Below, one piece after another: positions 1 to 5,033 of a DNA stretch of 5,033 nt (its first letter is position 1; each line of letters begins with the position of its first letter). Both the position numbers and the translations under genes were made by a program. A model generated the notes under the pieces. It made no database searches, had not been told where the DNA came from, and saw nothing but the letters and a program-made list of their open reading frames with translations. The DNA lies in the NCBI GenBank assembly GCA_024278395.1, contig JAJRTG010000155.1:1-5033 (forward strand). Reading direction: 5' to 3'. The stretch comes from Fidelibacterota bacterium (GTDB lineage Bacteria; Bipolaricaulota; Bipolaricaulia; UBA7950; UBA9294).

Positions 1-57
1 CCTTTAGATACAGGAAAAGTTGCCAGCGTTACCGAACCCTTTCGCCCGGATTTTTAA
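1..57 (+). CDS. Possible 3' tail of a plus-strand gene cut by the window edge
   Basis: Reading from base 1, this frame is open for 18 codons (PLDTGKVASVTEPFRPDF) and then meets a TAA stop at 55-57. The peptide has a plausible soluble-protein composition and could be the last residues of a gene that begins left of the window. It is too short to assign to a family, and an 18-codon open stretch can arise by chance. No terminator with a T-run follows; the only hairpin nearby is the short CAGG/CCTG one at 75-87. Alternatively the whole stretch is intergenic. This is recorded only so that the left edge is not assumed to be empty. Confidence 0.2.
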   Translation, partial: PLDTGKVASVTEPFRPDF

Positions 58-88
58 ATTGCTACACGGGAAAGACAGGCCCAACCTG

Positions 89-321
89 CTACATAGGCTC
101 AAACTTAAGTACCTGTTTCACCCGCTTGATCCCGGCGGGATGGTCGTAGAACAGTAATTCAACGAGCGGATGTGGGGCGGCATAGCGCAGGTTTTGGTCA
201 CAGAGTTTAACGTCAATGCGAGCCTACGCCTACAGCCCGTGAGCGAGCGCGCGATCGACGACGATAAAAACCGTGAGGAACATCACAGAGAAAGCGGCGA
301 TCCTTTTTGTCTCCATTATCA
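89..321 (-). pseudogene. Decayed C-terminus of an M48/Ste24-like zinc metalloprotease
   Basis: On the minus strand, the 44 codons from 223 down to the TAG stop at 91-89 read ARIDVKLCDQNLRYAAP followed by HPLVELLFYDHPAGIKRV and KQVLKFEPM. The pattern K-L-x-x-Q-N-L, P-x-P-L-V-E-L-L-F-Y-x-H-P and K-R-V is the typical C-terminal end of Ste24/CAAX-prenyl-protease-type M48 membrane peptidases. These normally act in the membrane and degrade or process proteins through an HExxH zinc site. Just upstream the same frame has two TAG stops (about 224-226 and 230-232). Before them comes a hydrophobic stretch ending in VVDRALAHGL, which may be the worn E-A-D-R region carrying the third zinc ligand. No HExxH is seen in any minus frame up to the helicase gene. 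I therefore read this as a truncated, stop-interrupted relic. The 5' limit is approximate. Sequencing or assembly error could explain the stops but not the absent catalytic half. Confidence 0.5.
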
Positions 322-636
322 CGTAGCCGTTCCGAAGGGCAGAACCGGCGAGCAGGCGAGGAACCCTGTCAAGAGGGATTGGAGTCGGATGCCTACTCTC
401 GGCATCTCTGCCTGTTTGGGTCGCTGCACCGTACAGTCCATGTTGAACCTGTGTCTAACCGTTGCGAGCCCTGTGGCTAGCCGGGGAACGGTTTAGCTGG
501 AAGAGACTGGCTGCCATTCGGAGGGAGAGGATCGTCCTTGCCTCAGCTTGACCTAAAGTCCCCTTGGAGCACCCCTGCGCCGCGACGCTCCCAGCCTGCG
601 TGCGGACGCGGGGCACTCACTATATCTTTTGAATTT
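322..636. other. Gene-poor region downstream of the helicase gene
   Basis: I see no convincing protein or RNA gene in this 315-base stretch. Plus-strand open frames exist at 170-496 and 538-948, but their translations look like random GC-biased sequence, lack a ribosome binding site at the start and resemble no family. Minus-strand frames are open in parts but show no recognisable motif. The only structure seen is the imperfect hairpin at 568-617. No tRNA cloverleaf, tmRNA end or RNase P signature was recognised. Confidence 0.45.
568..617 (-). terminator. Imperfect GC-rich hairpin after the helicase stop; possible terminator
   Basis: On the minus strand AGTGCCCC pairs with GGGGTGCT (8 pairs, two of them G-U or U-G). 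The pairing continues inward as GCGTC with GGCGC across one bulged A. The structure starts 20 bases after the helicase TAG. No T-run follows on the minus strand, so it is not a classic intrinsic terminator; it may slow transcription or protect the mRNA 3' end. On the plus strand it is followed at 618-630 by a short AT-rich stretch with four Ts, so termination in that direction is also conceivable. Confidence 0.3.
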
Positions 637-1872
637 CTACCAGGTCGCTTTGGCGTTCCGGCCGCGGGGGCGGCCGCGGGGACGATAGGACCTCGCGCCC
701 AGGCGCGATTGGGCGGACTTCATCGTCTGAAACTGGCTCTCCGGCGTGAATCCGCCGTACTCGAAGCCGTCGAGCCGTCGCCGCTCGATCTTCTCCCCGA
801 GGACCTTCTCGATATCGCGCACCATCAGCGCATCCGCGTAGGTGGCCAGCGTGAACGCCTCTCCGGTCCGCTCGGCGCGGCCGGTGCGGCCGATGCGGTG
901 GGTGTAGGCGTCGACCGTATCGGGCATGTCGTAGTTGATCACGTGTGATATGTTCGTCACGTCGATCCCCCGCGCCGCGATGTCGGTGGCCACGAGGATG
1001 TCGTACTTGCCGTTGCGGAAGCCGTTGATCGCGTTCTGCCGCTGGTTCTGCGTCATGTCCCCCTGCAGCGCCGCGGCGCGGTGCCCCTGCTTCTTAAGAT
1101 ACGGGGCGAGGTTGCGGGCGCGGTGCTTGGTCCGGGTGAACACCAGGACACGCCCGGTCGCGGTCCGCTTCAACATCGCGGCGAGCAGTCCCTTTTTGAG
1201 GGTGTTCGGCACCGGGTAGAGGGCGTGGGAGACCGTCTCCACCGGCGCGATCATCCCGATCTGCACCGTGGCGGGATTCCTGAGGATCCGGTCGGCCAGG
1301 GCGCGGATATCCCGCGGCATGGTCGCCGAGAAGAACAGGGTCTGGCGTTTCTCCGGCAGATGCTGGATGATGCGGCGGATGTCGGGCAGGAACCCCATGT
1401 CGCACATGCGGTCCGCCTCATCGAGCACCAGGACCTCCACCCGCGACAGGTCGATCGCCCTCTCACCCATGTGATCGAGGAGACGACCCGGACAGGCGAC
1501 CACGATCTCGACGCCGCGGCGCAGCGCCGCAAGTTGCGGCCTCTTGCTCACGCCTCCGTAGATGGAGACGCTGCGTACGTCCGTCCCCCTGCCCAGCTCG
1601 ATCGTCGCCTGGTGGATCTGCTCCGCCAGCTCGCGCGTCGGCGCGAGGACGAGGGCGCGTACATGCCTCGATCGTCCGTCGAGCAGGCGCTGCAGGATCG
1701 GAAGAATAAACGCTGCTGTCTTGCCGGTTCCGGTCTGCGCTATCCCCAAAACATCGCGCCCTTCGAGCACGATCGGGATCGCTTGGTCCTGAATCGGGGT
1801 GGGGGTGATATACCCGGCTGCTTGGATCCCGGCGGCGATGCGCCGGTCGAACGAAAACTTCTCGAAACTCAC
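637..1872 (-). CDS. rhlE: DEAD-box ATP-dependent RNA helicase, RhlE type
   Basis: This 411-residue cytoplasmic RNA helicase uses ATP to unwind short RNA duplexes; relatives act in ribosome assembly, mRNA turnover and cold adaptation. Motifs appear in order: Q motif (F6 with TPTPIQ at 23-28), motif I AQTGTGKT at 45-52, Ia PTREL at 78-82, GG at 106-107, Ib CPGRL at 127-131, DEAD at 151-154, SAT at 182-184, IV LVFTRT around 243-248, V with ATDIAARGID at 295-304, and VI HRIGRTGR at 325-332. After the second RecA domain comes a short basic tail with RPRGRPRGR, typical of RhlE/CsdA-like proteins and probably RNA binding. Motif Ib has Cys where Thr is usual. I chose the GTG start at 1872 because AAGGAG lies 8 bases before it and the protein then begins MSFEKF, as in the family. 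A TTG at 1902 would add ten unlikely residues. The family is certain; the RhlE subgroup is an inference from motifs, length and tail. Confidence 0.95.
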   Translation of the reverse strand: MSFEKFSFDRRIAAGIQAAGYITPTPIQDQAIPIVLEGRDVLGIAQTGTGKTAAFILPILQRLLDGRSRHVRALVLAPTRELAEQIHQATIELGRGTDVRSVSIYGGVSKRPQLAALRRGVEIVVACPGRLLDHMGERAIDLSRVEVLVLDEADRMCDMGFLPDIRRIIQHLPEKRQTLFFSATMPRDIRALADRILRNPATVQIGMIAPVETVSHALYPVPNTLKKGLLAAMLKRTATGRVLVFTRTKHRARNLAPYLKKQGHRAAALQGDMTQNQRQNAINGFRNGKYDILVATDIAARGIDVTNISHVINYDMPDTVDAYTHRIGRTGRAERTGEAFTLATYADALMVRDIEKVLGEKIERRRLDGFEYGGFTPESQFQTMKSAQSRLGARSYRPRGRPRGRNAKATW

Positions 1873-1880
1873 TAAAAACA

Positions 1881-1886
1881 CTCCTT
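1881..1886 (-). promoter_or_regulatory. Ribosome binding site deciding the GTG start of the helicase
   Basis: The minus strand reads AAGGAG here, with 8 bases to the GTG at 1872. No comparable site precedes the TTG at 1902, so the site favours the shorter protein. Three of its bases (1884-1886) lie in the 3' arm of the hairpin at 1884-1903. Confidence 0.85.
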
Positions 1887-1903
1887 GGCTCCGGTGAGCC
1901 AAG
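1884..1903 (-). promoter_or_regulatory. Leader hairpin overlapping the helicase ribosome binding site
   Basis: In the minus-strand transcript CTTGGCT and AGCCAAG form a perfect 7-bp stem around a six-base loop, CACCGG. The last three bases of the 3' arm are the AAG of the AAGGAG site, so folding would partly mask ribosome binding. It sits at the end of a leader of about 100 nt. A translational switch is an inference; a chance inverted repeat is possible. Confidence 0.5.
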
Positions 1904-1982
1904 TCGCACTCTCAGCTCTGTTTAGGTTTGCAATTTGTCTTGGAACTACGATGCGAACGCATTGCTATCGGAAACTGGACAA

Positions 1983-2011
1983 AGTATACCCGACGGAGAA
2001 CGAATATTCAA
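1983..2011 (-). promoter_or_regulatory. Sigma-70-like promoter of the DEAD-box helicase
   Basis: On the minus strand, -35 TTGAAT (2011-2006) and -10 TATACT (1988-1983) are separated by exactly 17 bases in a locally AT-rich stretch. Transcription would start near 1976, giving a 5' leader of about 104 nt before the GTG at 1872. The promoter lies between the secreted-protein hairpin and the helicase, so the helicase should be transcribed on its own. Confidence 0.7.
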
Positions 2012-2064
2012 ATTTCGCGGGATTTGCTAAATTTTAACGAGGCGGATTGCGGACTGCGCCAGGA

Positions 2065-2094
2065 TTACGGGCGGTGCCGGTGCACCGCCCGTAA
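2065..2094 (-). terminator. Perfect 13-bp hairpin after the secreted-protein gene
   Basis: TTACGGGCGGTGC and GCACCGCCCGTAA form a perfect 13-bp, GC-rich stem with a four-base loop. On the minus strand it begins 3 bases after the TGA stop at 2100-2098. No T-run follows on either strand, so it is best read as a hairpin-only terminator or a 3'-end stabiliser that insulates the helicase promoter downstream. Its position tight against the stop codon supports a role for the minus-strand transcript. Confidence 0.6.
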
Positions 2095-2097
2095 CGC

Positions 2098-3483
2098 TCA
2101 GTTTACGATCAAGGTGAGATCCTTCGTCGTCTCTTCTCCTCCGGCGAGGGCCTTTAACCGGAGCACGTACTTCCCCGGCTTTACGCCGGACAGGTCAAGC
2201 TTCATCCCGAAGAGGGGAAGCTCGGGATCGAGGCGCCTCGTCGTCACCGACATCCCCGTGGGGATGCCAGTGACCGACAGGGTCACCGGATCATCCGTCC
2301 CGAAGACGAACACCGGGAACTCGGGGCTCCGCCCGACGTCCGTGGAGAAGTAATCGGGGACTGTGACGATGTGGAACGGCAGACGATCTCCGCTTTTGCT
2401 CATCGTGCCTGCTCCCAAGCCGGCATAGGAGTAGTCCGCGTCCGCAGCCGCGAGCGCCGCTCTCTCAAATGCCTCCAGGGCGCGCTCGGTGCTGACATCC
2501 CTCCTCTCCTGGTCGTTCGTGTGCATGGCGGTATTCGCGTACTGCACTCCTCTTAAATACTCCCGGACGGCACCGCTGACATCGGCGCCCCGGGTATACG
2601 CGTCCGCGACTAGGGAAGCAGCGATCGCCTCGGGCCAGCGCAGGTAGTAGCTGAGCAGGCTCTTCCGCAGCTCTCGCATCTGCGTCCCGCTTAAACCGGC
2701 GGGATTTCCCTTCTCGTAATTGACCTCGTAGAATATCGTCCAATAGCTCTCTTTCAATGGCTCGAATACCTTGGCGATGATCTTCTTAAAATCGCGTACC
2801 TTCTCGGTGAGTACCTCCGTCAACGGCGGCGGCGGGGTCTTGCACTGTCCTTCATCTTTGAGTACGTCCACGTGAATCCCCACCTCCACGCGGGCGCTCC
2901 CATCCGGGCCATCGAGCAGGATTATCCCGTCTTTTTCCCCCTCGAGCGCCACTGCTCCCTTGCCCAGATCGTCGTTGCCGTTCAGATACAACAAGCCAGC
3001 GGTCATAACACCGCCGGCGATGGAGGTAGCAGCCCCAGGCCATCCCTTCCACATTTTGAACAGGGCCGCCTGTGCCGCTGTCTTGAGAATGTTGACCACC
3101 TGTTCCTTCGCACCGTTGTCCACCTCCGCCAACGAAGCCGAGATGATCACTCGGCTGGGCGGGCTGCACTCCTTCCCCAGGGTCAACATCCTTGCGATGA
3201 TCCATCGGTTCGTCTCGTCCCAATTGAGGTCGGTAGTGTAGGCCTCCGCGCTGATGCTCCCGGCGTTGCTCTTCGCCTTCACGACAAGCAGAAGCTCAGC
3301 GTTTCCGTCCACCCCGTCGTCCTGGTCCTGAAGCAGCTCCACCGCCAATATCTCGATCCGCACCTCGATCGGAGGCGGTCCCGGTGGGTCCCAGTCCCCC
3401 GCCCCGATGACGGGCCAGAGGAGCACGGCCCAGGCCATCAGCAGGGGCACCAGCCATCGCCCAACCACTCGCGTGCGTGCCAT
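2098..3483 (-). CDS. Secreted protein of unknown function with a C-terminal Ig-like domain
   Basis: I do not recognise this 461-residue protein as a member of a named family. Residues 1-28 form a Sec signal peptide: basic start (R3, R5, R9), hydrophobic core at about 10-27, cleavage probably near A28, and no lipobox Cys. A Pro-rich linker (33-38) leads to a beta-rich region (about 39-120) with an acidic DQDDGVDG loop (53-60) that could bind calcium. A helical, partly hydrophobic stretch follows (125-168, ending in a possible membrane-active segment at 148-167), then another beta-rich part to about 210. After a second Pro-rich linker (217-220), a mostly helical domain spans about 222-355. Residues about 385-461 look like a bacterial Ig-like beta-sandwich: V-T-L-S-V-T-G-I-P-T-G-M followed later by V-K-P-G-K-Y-V-L-R-L-K-A and a closing strand. 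I chose ATG 3483 because AAGGGG lies 8 bases before it; ATG 3489 is only 2 bases from that site. An open frame extends far upstream but there it only mirrors the rhomboid gene. Probably exported to the envelope or outside. Confidence 0.8.
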   Translation of the reverse strand: MARTRVVGRWLVPLLMAWAVLLWPVIGAGDWDPPGPPPIEVRIEILAVELLQDQDDGVDGNAELLLVVKAKSNAGSISAEAYTTDLNWDETNRWIIARMLTLGKECSPPSRVIISASLAEVDNGAKEQVVNILKTAAQAALFKMWKGWPGAATSIAGGVMTAGLLYLNGNDDLGKGAVALEGEKDGIILLDGPDGSARVEVGIHVDVLKDEGQCKTPPPPLTEVLTEKVRDFKKIIAKVFEPLKESYWTIFYEVNYEKGNPAGLSGTQMRELRKSLLSYYLRWPEAIAASLVADAYTRGADVSGAVREYLRGVQYANTAMHTNDQERRDVSTERALEAFERAALAAADADYSYAGLGAGTMSKSGDRLPFHIVTVPDYFSTDVGRSPEFPVFVFGTDDPVTLSVTGIPTGMSVTTRRLDPELPLFGMKLDLSGVKPGKYVLRLKALAGGEETTKDLTLIVN

Positions 3484-3515
3484 CGGCATCACCCCTTGTG
3501 TCGTTCGGTTGATCC

Positions 3516-3545
3516 ATCCTATATGAGTCGGATAATCGCTGTCAA
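3516..3545 (-). promoter_or_regulatory. Promoter of the secreted-protein gene
   Basis: The minus strand carries a consensus -35 TTGACA (3545-3540) and, 18 bases on, TAGGAT (3521-3516) as a -10. TATAGG with a 16-base spacer is an equally good alternative. Transcription would begin near 3509, giving a leader of about 26 nt to the ATG at 3483. The perfect -35 compensates for the weak -10. Confidence 0.6.
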
Positions 3546-3571
3546 ATGCCGGGAAGATCGTGCTGAATGTC

Positions 3572-3601
3572 TTGTCCGCCCATATCGGGATCAGGTATAC
3601 T
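3572..3601 (+). promoter_or_regulatory. Promoter of the rhomboid-clp gene pair
   Basis: TTGTCC (3572-3577) and TATACT (3596-3601) are spaced by 18 bases on the plus strand, about 60 bases before the GTG start of the rhomboid gene. The -10 hexamer is the same TATACT as in the helicase promoter. The site is back-to-back with the minus-strand promoter at 3516-3545, with 26 bases between the two -35 elements, so one regulator could influence both directions. No operator-like palindrome was seen between them. Confidence 0.55.
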
Positions 3602-3651
3602 CTGAACGGCTGCCTCCCGAGCAAAAGAGCCTCTGCAACGACGGAACGGGC

Positions 3652-3663
3652 AAGGAGGACGAT
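3652..3663 (+). promoter_or_regulatory. Ribosome binding site that fixes the GTG start of the rhomboid gene
   Basis: AAGGAGG is followed by ACGAT and then GTG at 3664. The same 12 bases (AAGGAGGACGAT) precede the ATG of the next gene at 4375-4386. This marks GTG 3664 as the true start, although the frame is open far upstream. An ATG at 3662 is out of frame. Confidence 0.85.
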
Positions 3664-4368
3664 GTGTTTCCAATTCGAGACACCGTTTTGAGGAGGGAAA
3701 CCCCACTCGCGATCTGGGCGCTCATAGCGGTCAACGTCATTGTCTTCCTCATCGAGATCTCCCTTCCCCAACACACCCTGGAGTGGGTCTTCTACCACTT
3801 CGGCCTGGTCCCGGCGCGTTACGCCGACCCTTACTTCAAGTCCTGGTTCGGCCCGACCGCTGATTCCGTATGGCCGTTCATCACAAACATGTTCCTCCAC
3901 GGAAGCTGGATGCACCTGATCGGGAACATGTGGGCGCTGTGGATCTTCGGTGGAAGCGTGGAGGACCGGATGGGACACTGGCGGTTCGTAGCCTTCTACT
4001 TCATCTGCGGGATCGCGGCGAGCCTCACCCACTACGTCACCAATCTCCACTCCACGATCCCGGCGCTGGGGGCGTCCGGGGCGATCGCCGGGGTTATGGG
4101 GGCTTATCTTTTCATGTTCCCAACGGCTCAAGTGATCACCCTCATCCCGCTCGGGTTCATCCCGTTCTTTGTCCCAATACCCGCGGTGTTGTTCATCGGC
4201 GCCTGGTTCCTGACGCAGCTGTTCGCCGGGGTGTACGCGCTGGTGGCGCCGCAGTTCGGAGGTGGAATCGCGTGGTGGGCCCATATCGGGGGGATGGTGG
4301 CCGGGATGCTCCTGTTCCAGCTGTTCCGCCGCCGCACCCATTTCAACGATGGAATATACTCACACTGA
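3664..4368 (+). CDS. Rhomboid-family intramembrane serine protease
   Basis: This 234-residue integral membrane protein cleaves the transmembrane segments of other membrane proteins inside the lipid bilayer. Catalytic features are present: nucleophile S138 in GASGA (136-140) and base H207 in WWAHIGG (204-210). N88, in H84-L-I-G-N88, sits at the oxyanion-type position. The E100-D101-R102-M103-G104-H105 loop after helix 2 is typical of this group. Hydrophobic helices lie at about 15-34, 72-97, 106-123, 137-153, 157-195 (probably two) and 203-221. The start MFPIRDTVLRRETPLAIWALI matches the family N-terminus, so little or nothing is missing, and no extra soluble domain is attached. GTG at 3664 is supported by an AAGGAGG site 5 bases upstream. 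The stop is followed 18 bases later by the Clp-like gene, so co-transcription is likely. Physiological substrates cannot be read from the sequence. Confidence 0.95.
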   Translation: MFPIRDTVLRRETPLAIWALIAVNVIVFLIEISLPQHTLEWVFYHFGLVPARYADPYFKSWFGPTADSVWPFITNMFLHGSWMHLIGNMWALWIFGGSVEDRMGHWRFVAFYFICGIAASLTHYVTNLHSTIPALGASGAIAGVMGAYLFMFPTAQVITLIPLGFIPFFVPIPAVLFIGAWFLTQLFAGVYALVAPQFGGGIAWWAHIGGMVAGMLLFQLFRRRTHFNDGIYSH

Positions 4369-4373
4369 CAACG

Positions 4374-4386
4374 AAAGGAGGACGAT
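4374..4386 (+). promoter_or_regulatory. Ribosome binding site of the Clp-like gene
   Basis: AAAGGAGG followed by ACGAT lies directly before ATG 4387, inside the 18-base gap after the rhomboid stop. It repeats the rhomboid ribosome binding context almost exactly, which suggests similar translation rates for the two proteins. Confidence 0.85.
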
Positions 4387-5033
4387 ATGGACCGGATGTG
4401 CGACGTCTGCGGAGTGAGGCCGGCCGTGCACCACGTGGTGGTGCGCCGGGGAGGTAAGGAAGAGGAGCTCTACCTGTGCGACGAGTGCTACGTGGATCGG
4501 TTCGGGGCGGAACGCTCTCCGTGGGAATCGCTGTTCGGCGGCCTGTGGGGGGAGTTCTTCGGGGATTTCTTCCCGGAGTCCCGGTTGCGGGAGACGCGGC
4601 GTCCGCGGCGGGAGTCCGTTGACATCGCTGAATGGCTCTCCGAACCAGCGCGTGAGGCCCTGGCCCGTTCAGCGGAGAAGGCGGCGGAATGGGGAAGCGA
4701 TCTCATCGACACCGAACACCTCCTCCTCGCGCTTCTCGACACGCAGGTCGTGCAGGCCCTGTTCAAGGGGGTGAAGCTCAACCCCGATGATGTGGTCCAA
4801 TACATCGAACACAACGTCCCCCGCGTGGAGCGGGAGGTGAAAAAAACCGAGCTCGCTCCCCGGCTCAAGCGGGTGCTGGTCCTGGCATCCGAGGAGGCGC
4901 AGCGGCTGGGACACTCCTACATCGGACCGGAGCACCTGCTGATCGGACTGGTACGGGAGACGGACGGCCTGGCCGGGGATCTCCTCCGCAAGTACGGACT
5001 CACTCCGGAGGCGTTGCGACAACAGGTGGTGAA
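4387..5033 (+). CDS. ClpC/ClpE-like protein, N-terminal part (zinc finger plus Clp N-domain)
   Basis: The first 215 residues are seen; the gene runs off the right edge. A Cys4 zinc finger (C5-x2-C8 and C31-x2-C34) opens the protein and resembles the N-terminal fingers of ClpE and McsA. A linker follows, rich in Phe, Gly and Trp (about 46-62, with FGGLWGEFFGDFF) and then in Arg (66-75). Two Clp N repeats come next: about 84-144, with I-D-T-E-H-L-L-L-A-L-L, and about 156-215, with G-H-S-Y-I-G-P-E-H-L-L-I-G-L. Such domains receive substrates or adaptors for a hexameric AAA+ unfoldase that feeds ClpP. The Walker motifs would lie beyond the window, so a full ClpC/ClpE ATPase is likely but not shown; a stand-alone Clp-N adaptor remains possible. 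ATG 4387 is supported by an AAAGGAGG site 5 bases before it. Position behind the rhomboid gene suggests a shared transcript and a shared quality-control role. Confidence 0.85.
   Translation, partial: MDRMCDVCGVRPAVHHVVVRRGGKEEELYLCDECYVDRFGAERSPWESLFGGLWGEFFGDFFPESRLRETRRPRRESVDIAEWLSEPAREALARSAEKAAEWGSDLIDTEHLLLALLDTQVVQALFKGVKLNPDDVVQYIEHNVPRVEREVKKTELAPRLKRVLVLASEEAQRLGHSYIGPEHLLIGLVRETDGLAGDLLRKYGLTPEALRQQVV

Noticed and set aside
255..315. Short minus-strand open frame beginning METKRIAAF with a hydrophobic core, like a small membrane or signal peptide
   Set aside because: It has no Shine-Dalgarno site and ends at a stop directly before, and in frame with, the M48-like tail. It is more simply part of the decayed gene.
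170..496. Plus-strand open frame of 108 codons near the left edge
   Set aside because: It has no ribosome binding site and no family resemblance, and its first part lies opposite the M48-like peptide, which reads sensibly on the other strand.
1..636. Possible structured RNA gene (tRNA, tmRNA, RNase P or group II intron end)
   Set aside because: No cloverleaf, conserved core sequence or intron domain V/VI hairpin could be recognised on either strand by eye.
660..685. Palindromic GC-rich stretch around GGCCGCGGGGGCGGCCGCGG
   Set aside because: It falls inside the codons for the RPRGRPRGR tail of the helicase, where repeated Arg, Gly and Pro codons produce such symmetry.
538..948. Plus-strand open frame of 136 codons
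   Set aside because: It mostly lies antisense to the conserved C-terminal helicase domain; the Ala/Gly/Arg-rich translation is a by-product of GC-rich codon usage.
1081..1875. Long plus-strand open frame of 264 codons antisense to the helicase
   Set aside because: Rich in Arg, His, Asp and Gly, without domains or a ribosome binding site; a typical mirror of a GC-rich gene.
2872..3663. Upstream extension of the rhomboid frame by 264 codons, suggesting a fusion protein
   Set aside because: The extra part is antisense to the secreted protein, has a His/Pro/Arg-rich low-quality composition and would overlap the promoter. The rhomboid N-terminus is family-like at GTG 3664.
3484..4341. Upstream extension of the minus-strand secreted-protein frame to a 747-codon protein
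   Set aside because: The extension is antisense to the rhomboid gene and crosses the divergent promoters. The signal peptide and the AAGGGG site mark ATG 3483 as the start.
1..5033. CRISPR array, insertion sequence, prophage or known defence system
   Set aside because: No regularly spaced direct repeats, transposase, integrase or defence-protein motifs were seen in the window.

Overview
The window comes from a GC-rich bacterial chromosome. Core housekeeping and protein-quality-control genes sit here in conventional bacterial form, with Shine-Dalgarno sites of the AAGGAG type, sigma-70-like promoters and frequent GTG starts. Nothing points to plasmid, phage or transposon origin. The organism cannot be named safely from the sequence. 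An N-terminal McsA/ClpE-type zinc finger joined to a Clp N-domain, next to a rhomboid of about 230 residues, fits thermophilic or uncultivated GC-rich lineages, but that is only a guess.

Layout from left to right. Positions 1-636 hold no intact gene that I can support. On the minus strand at about 89-321 there is the decayed C-terminal end of an M48/Ste24-type membrane zinc metalloprotease, with two in-frame stops and no HExxH. The first 57 bases could be the tail of a plus-strand gene. Positions 637-1872 (minus) encode a RhlE-type DEAD-box RNA helicase with all the expected motifs. It has its own strong promoter and a leader of about 100 nt that ends in a hairpin overlapping the ribosome binding site. 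Positions 2098-3483 (minus) encode a secreted protein of 461 residues and unknown function, with a C-terminal Ig-like beta-sandwich. Its gene ends in a perfect 13-bp hairpin.

A 180-bp divergent promoter region (3484-3663) separates this from a plus-strand pair. The first gene of the pair is a rhomboid intramembrane serine protease (3664-4368). Eighteen bases later comes the start of a ClpC/ClpE-like protein (4387 to the window end), with an N-terminal Cys4 zinc finger and a two-repeat Clp N-domain. Both genes carry the same 12-base stretch, AAGGAGGACGAT, directly before the start codon and probably form an operon. Together they suggest a small protein-quality-control or regulated-proteolysis unit: membrane cleavage by the rhomboid and cytoplasmic unfolding or degradation by the Clp protein.

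I found no CRISPR array, tRNA, rRNA, insertion sequence or clearly new system. The most interesting items are the helicase leader, the unknown secreted protein, the zinc-finger/Clp-N fusion beside the rhomboid, and the protease remnant that is easily overlooked.
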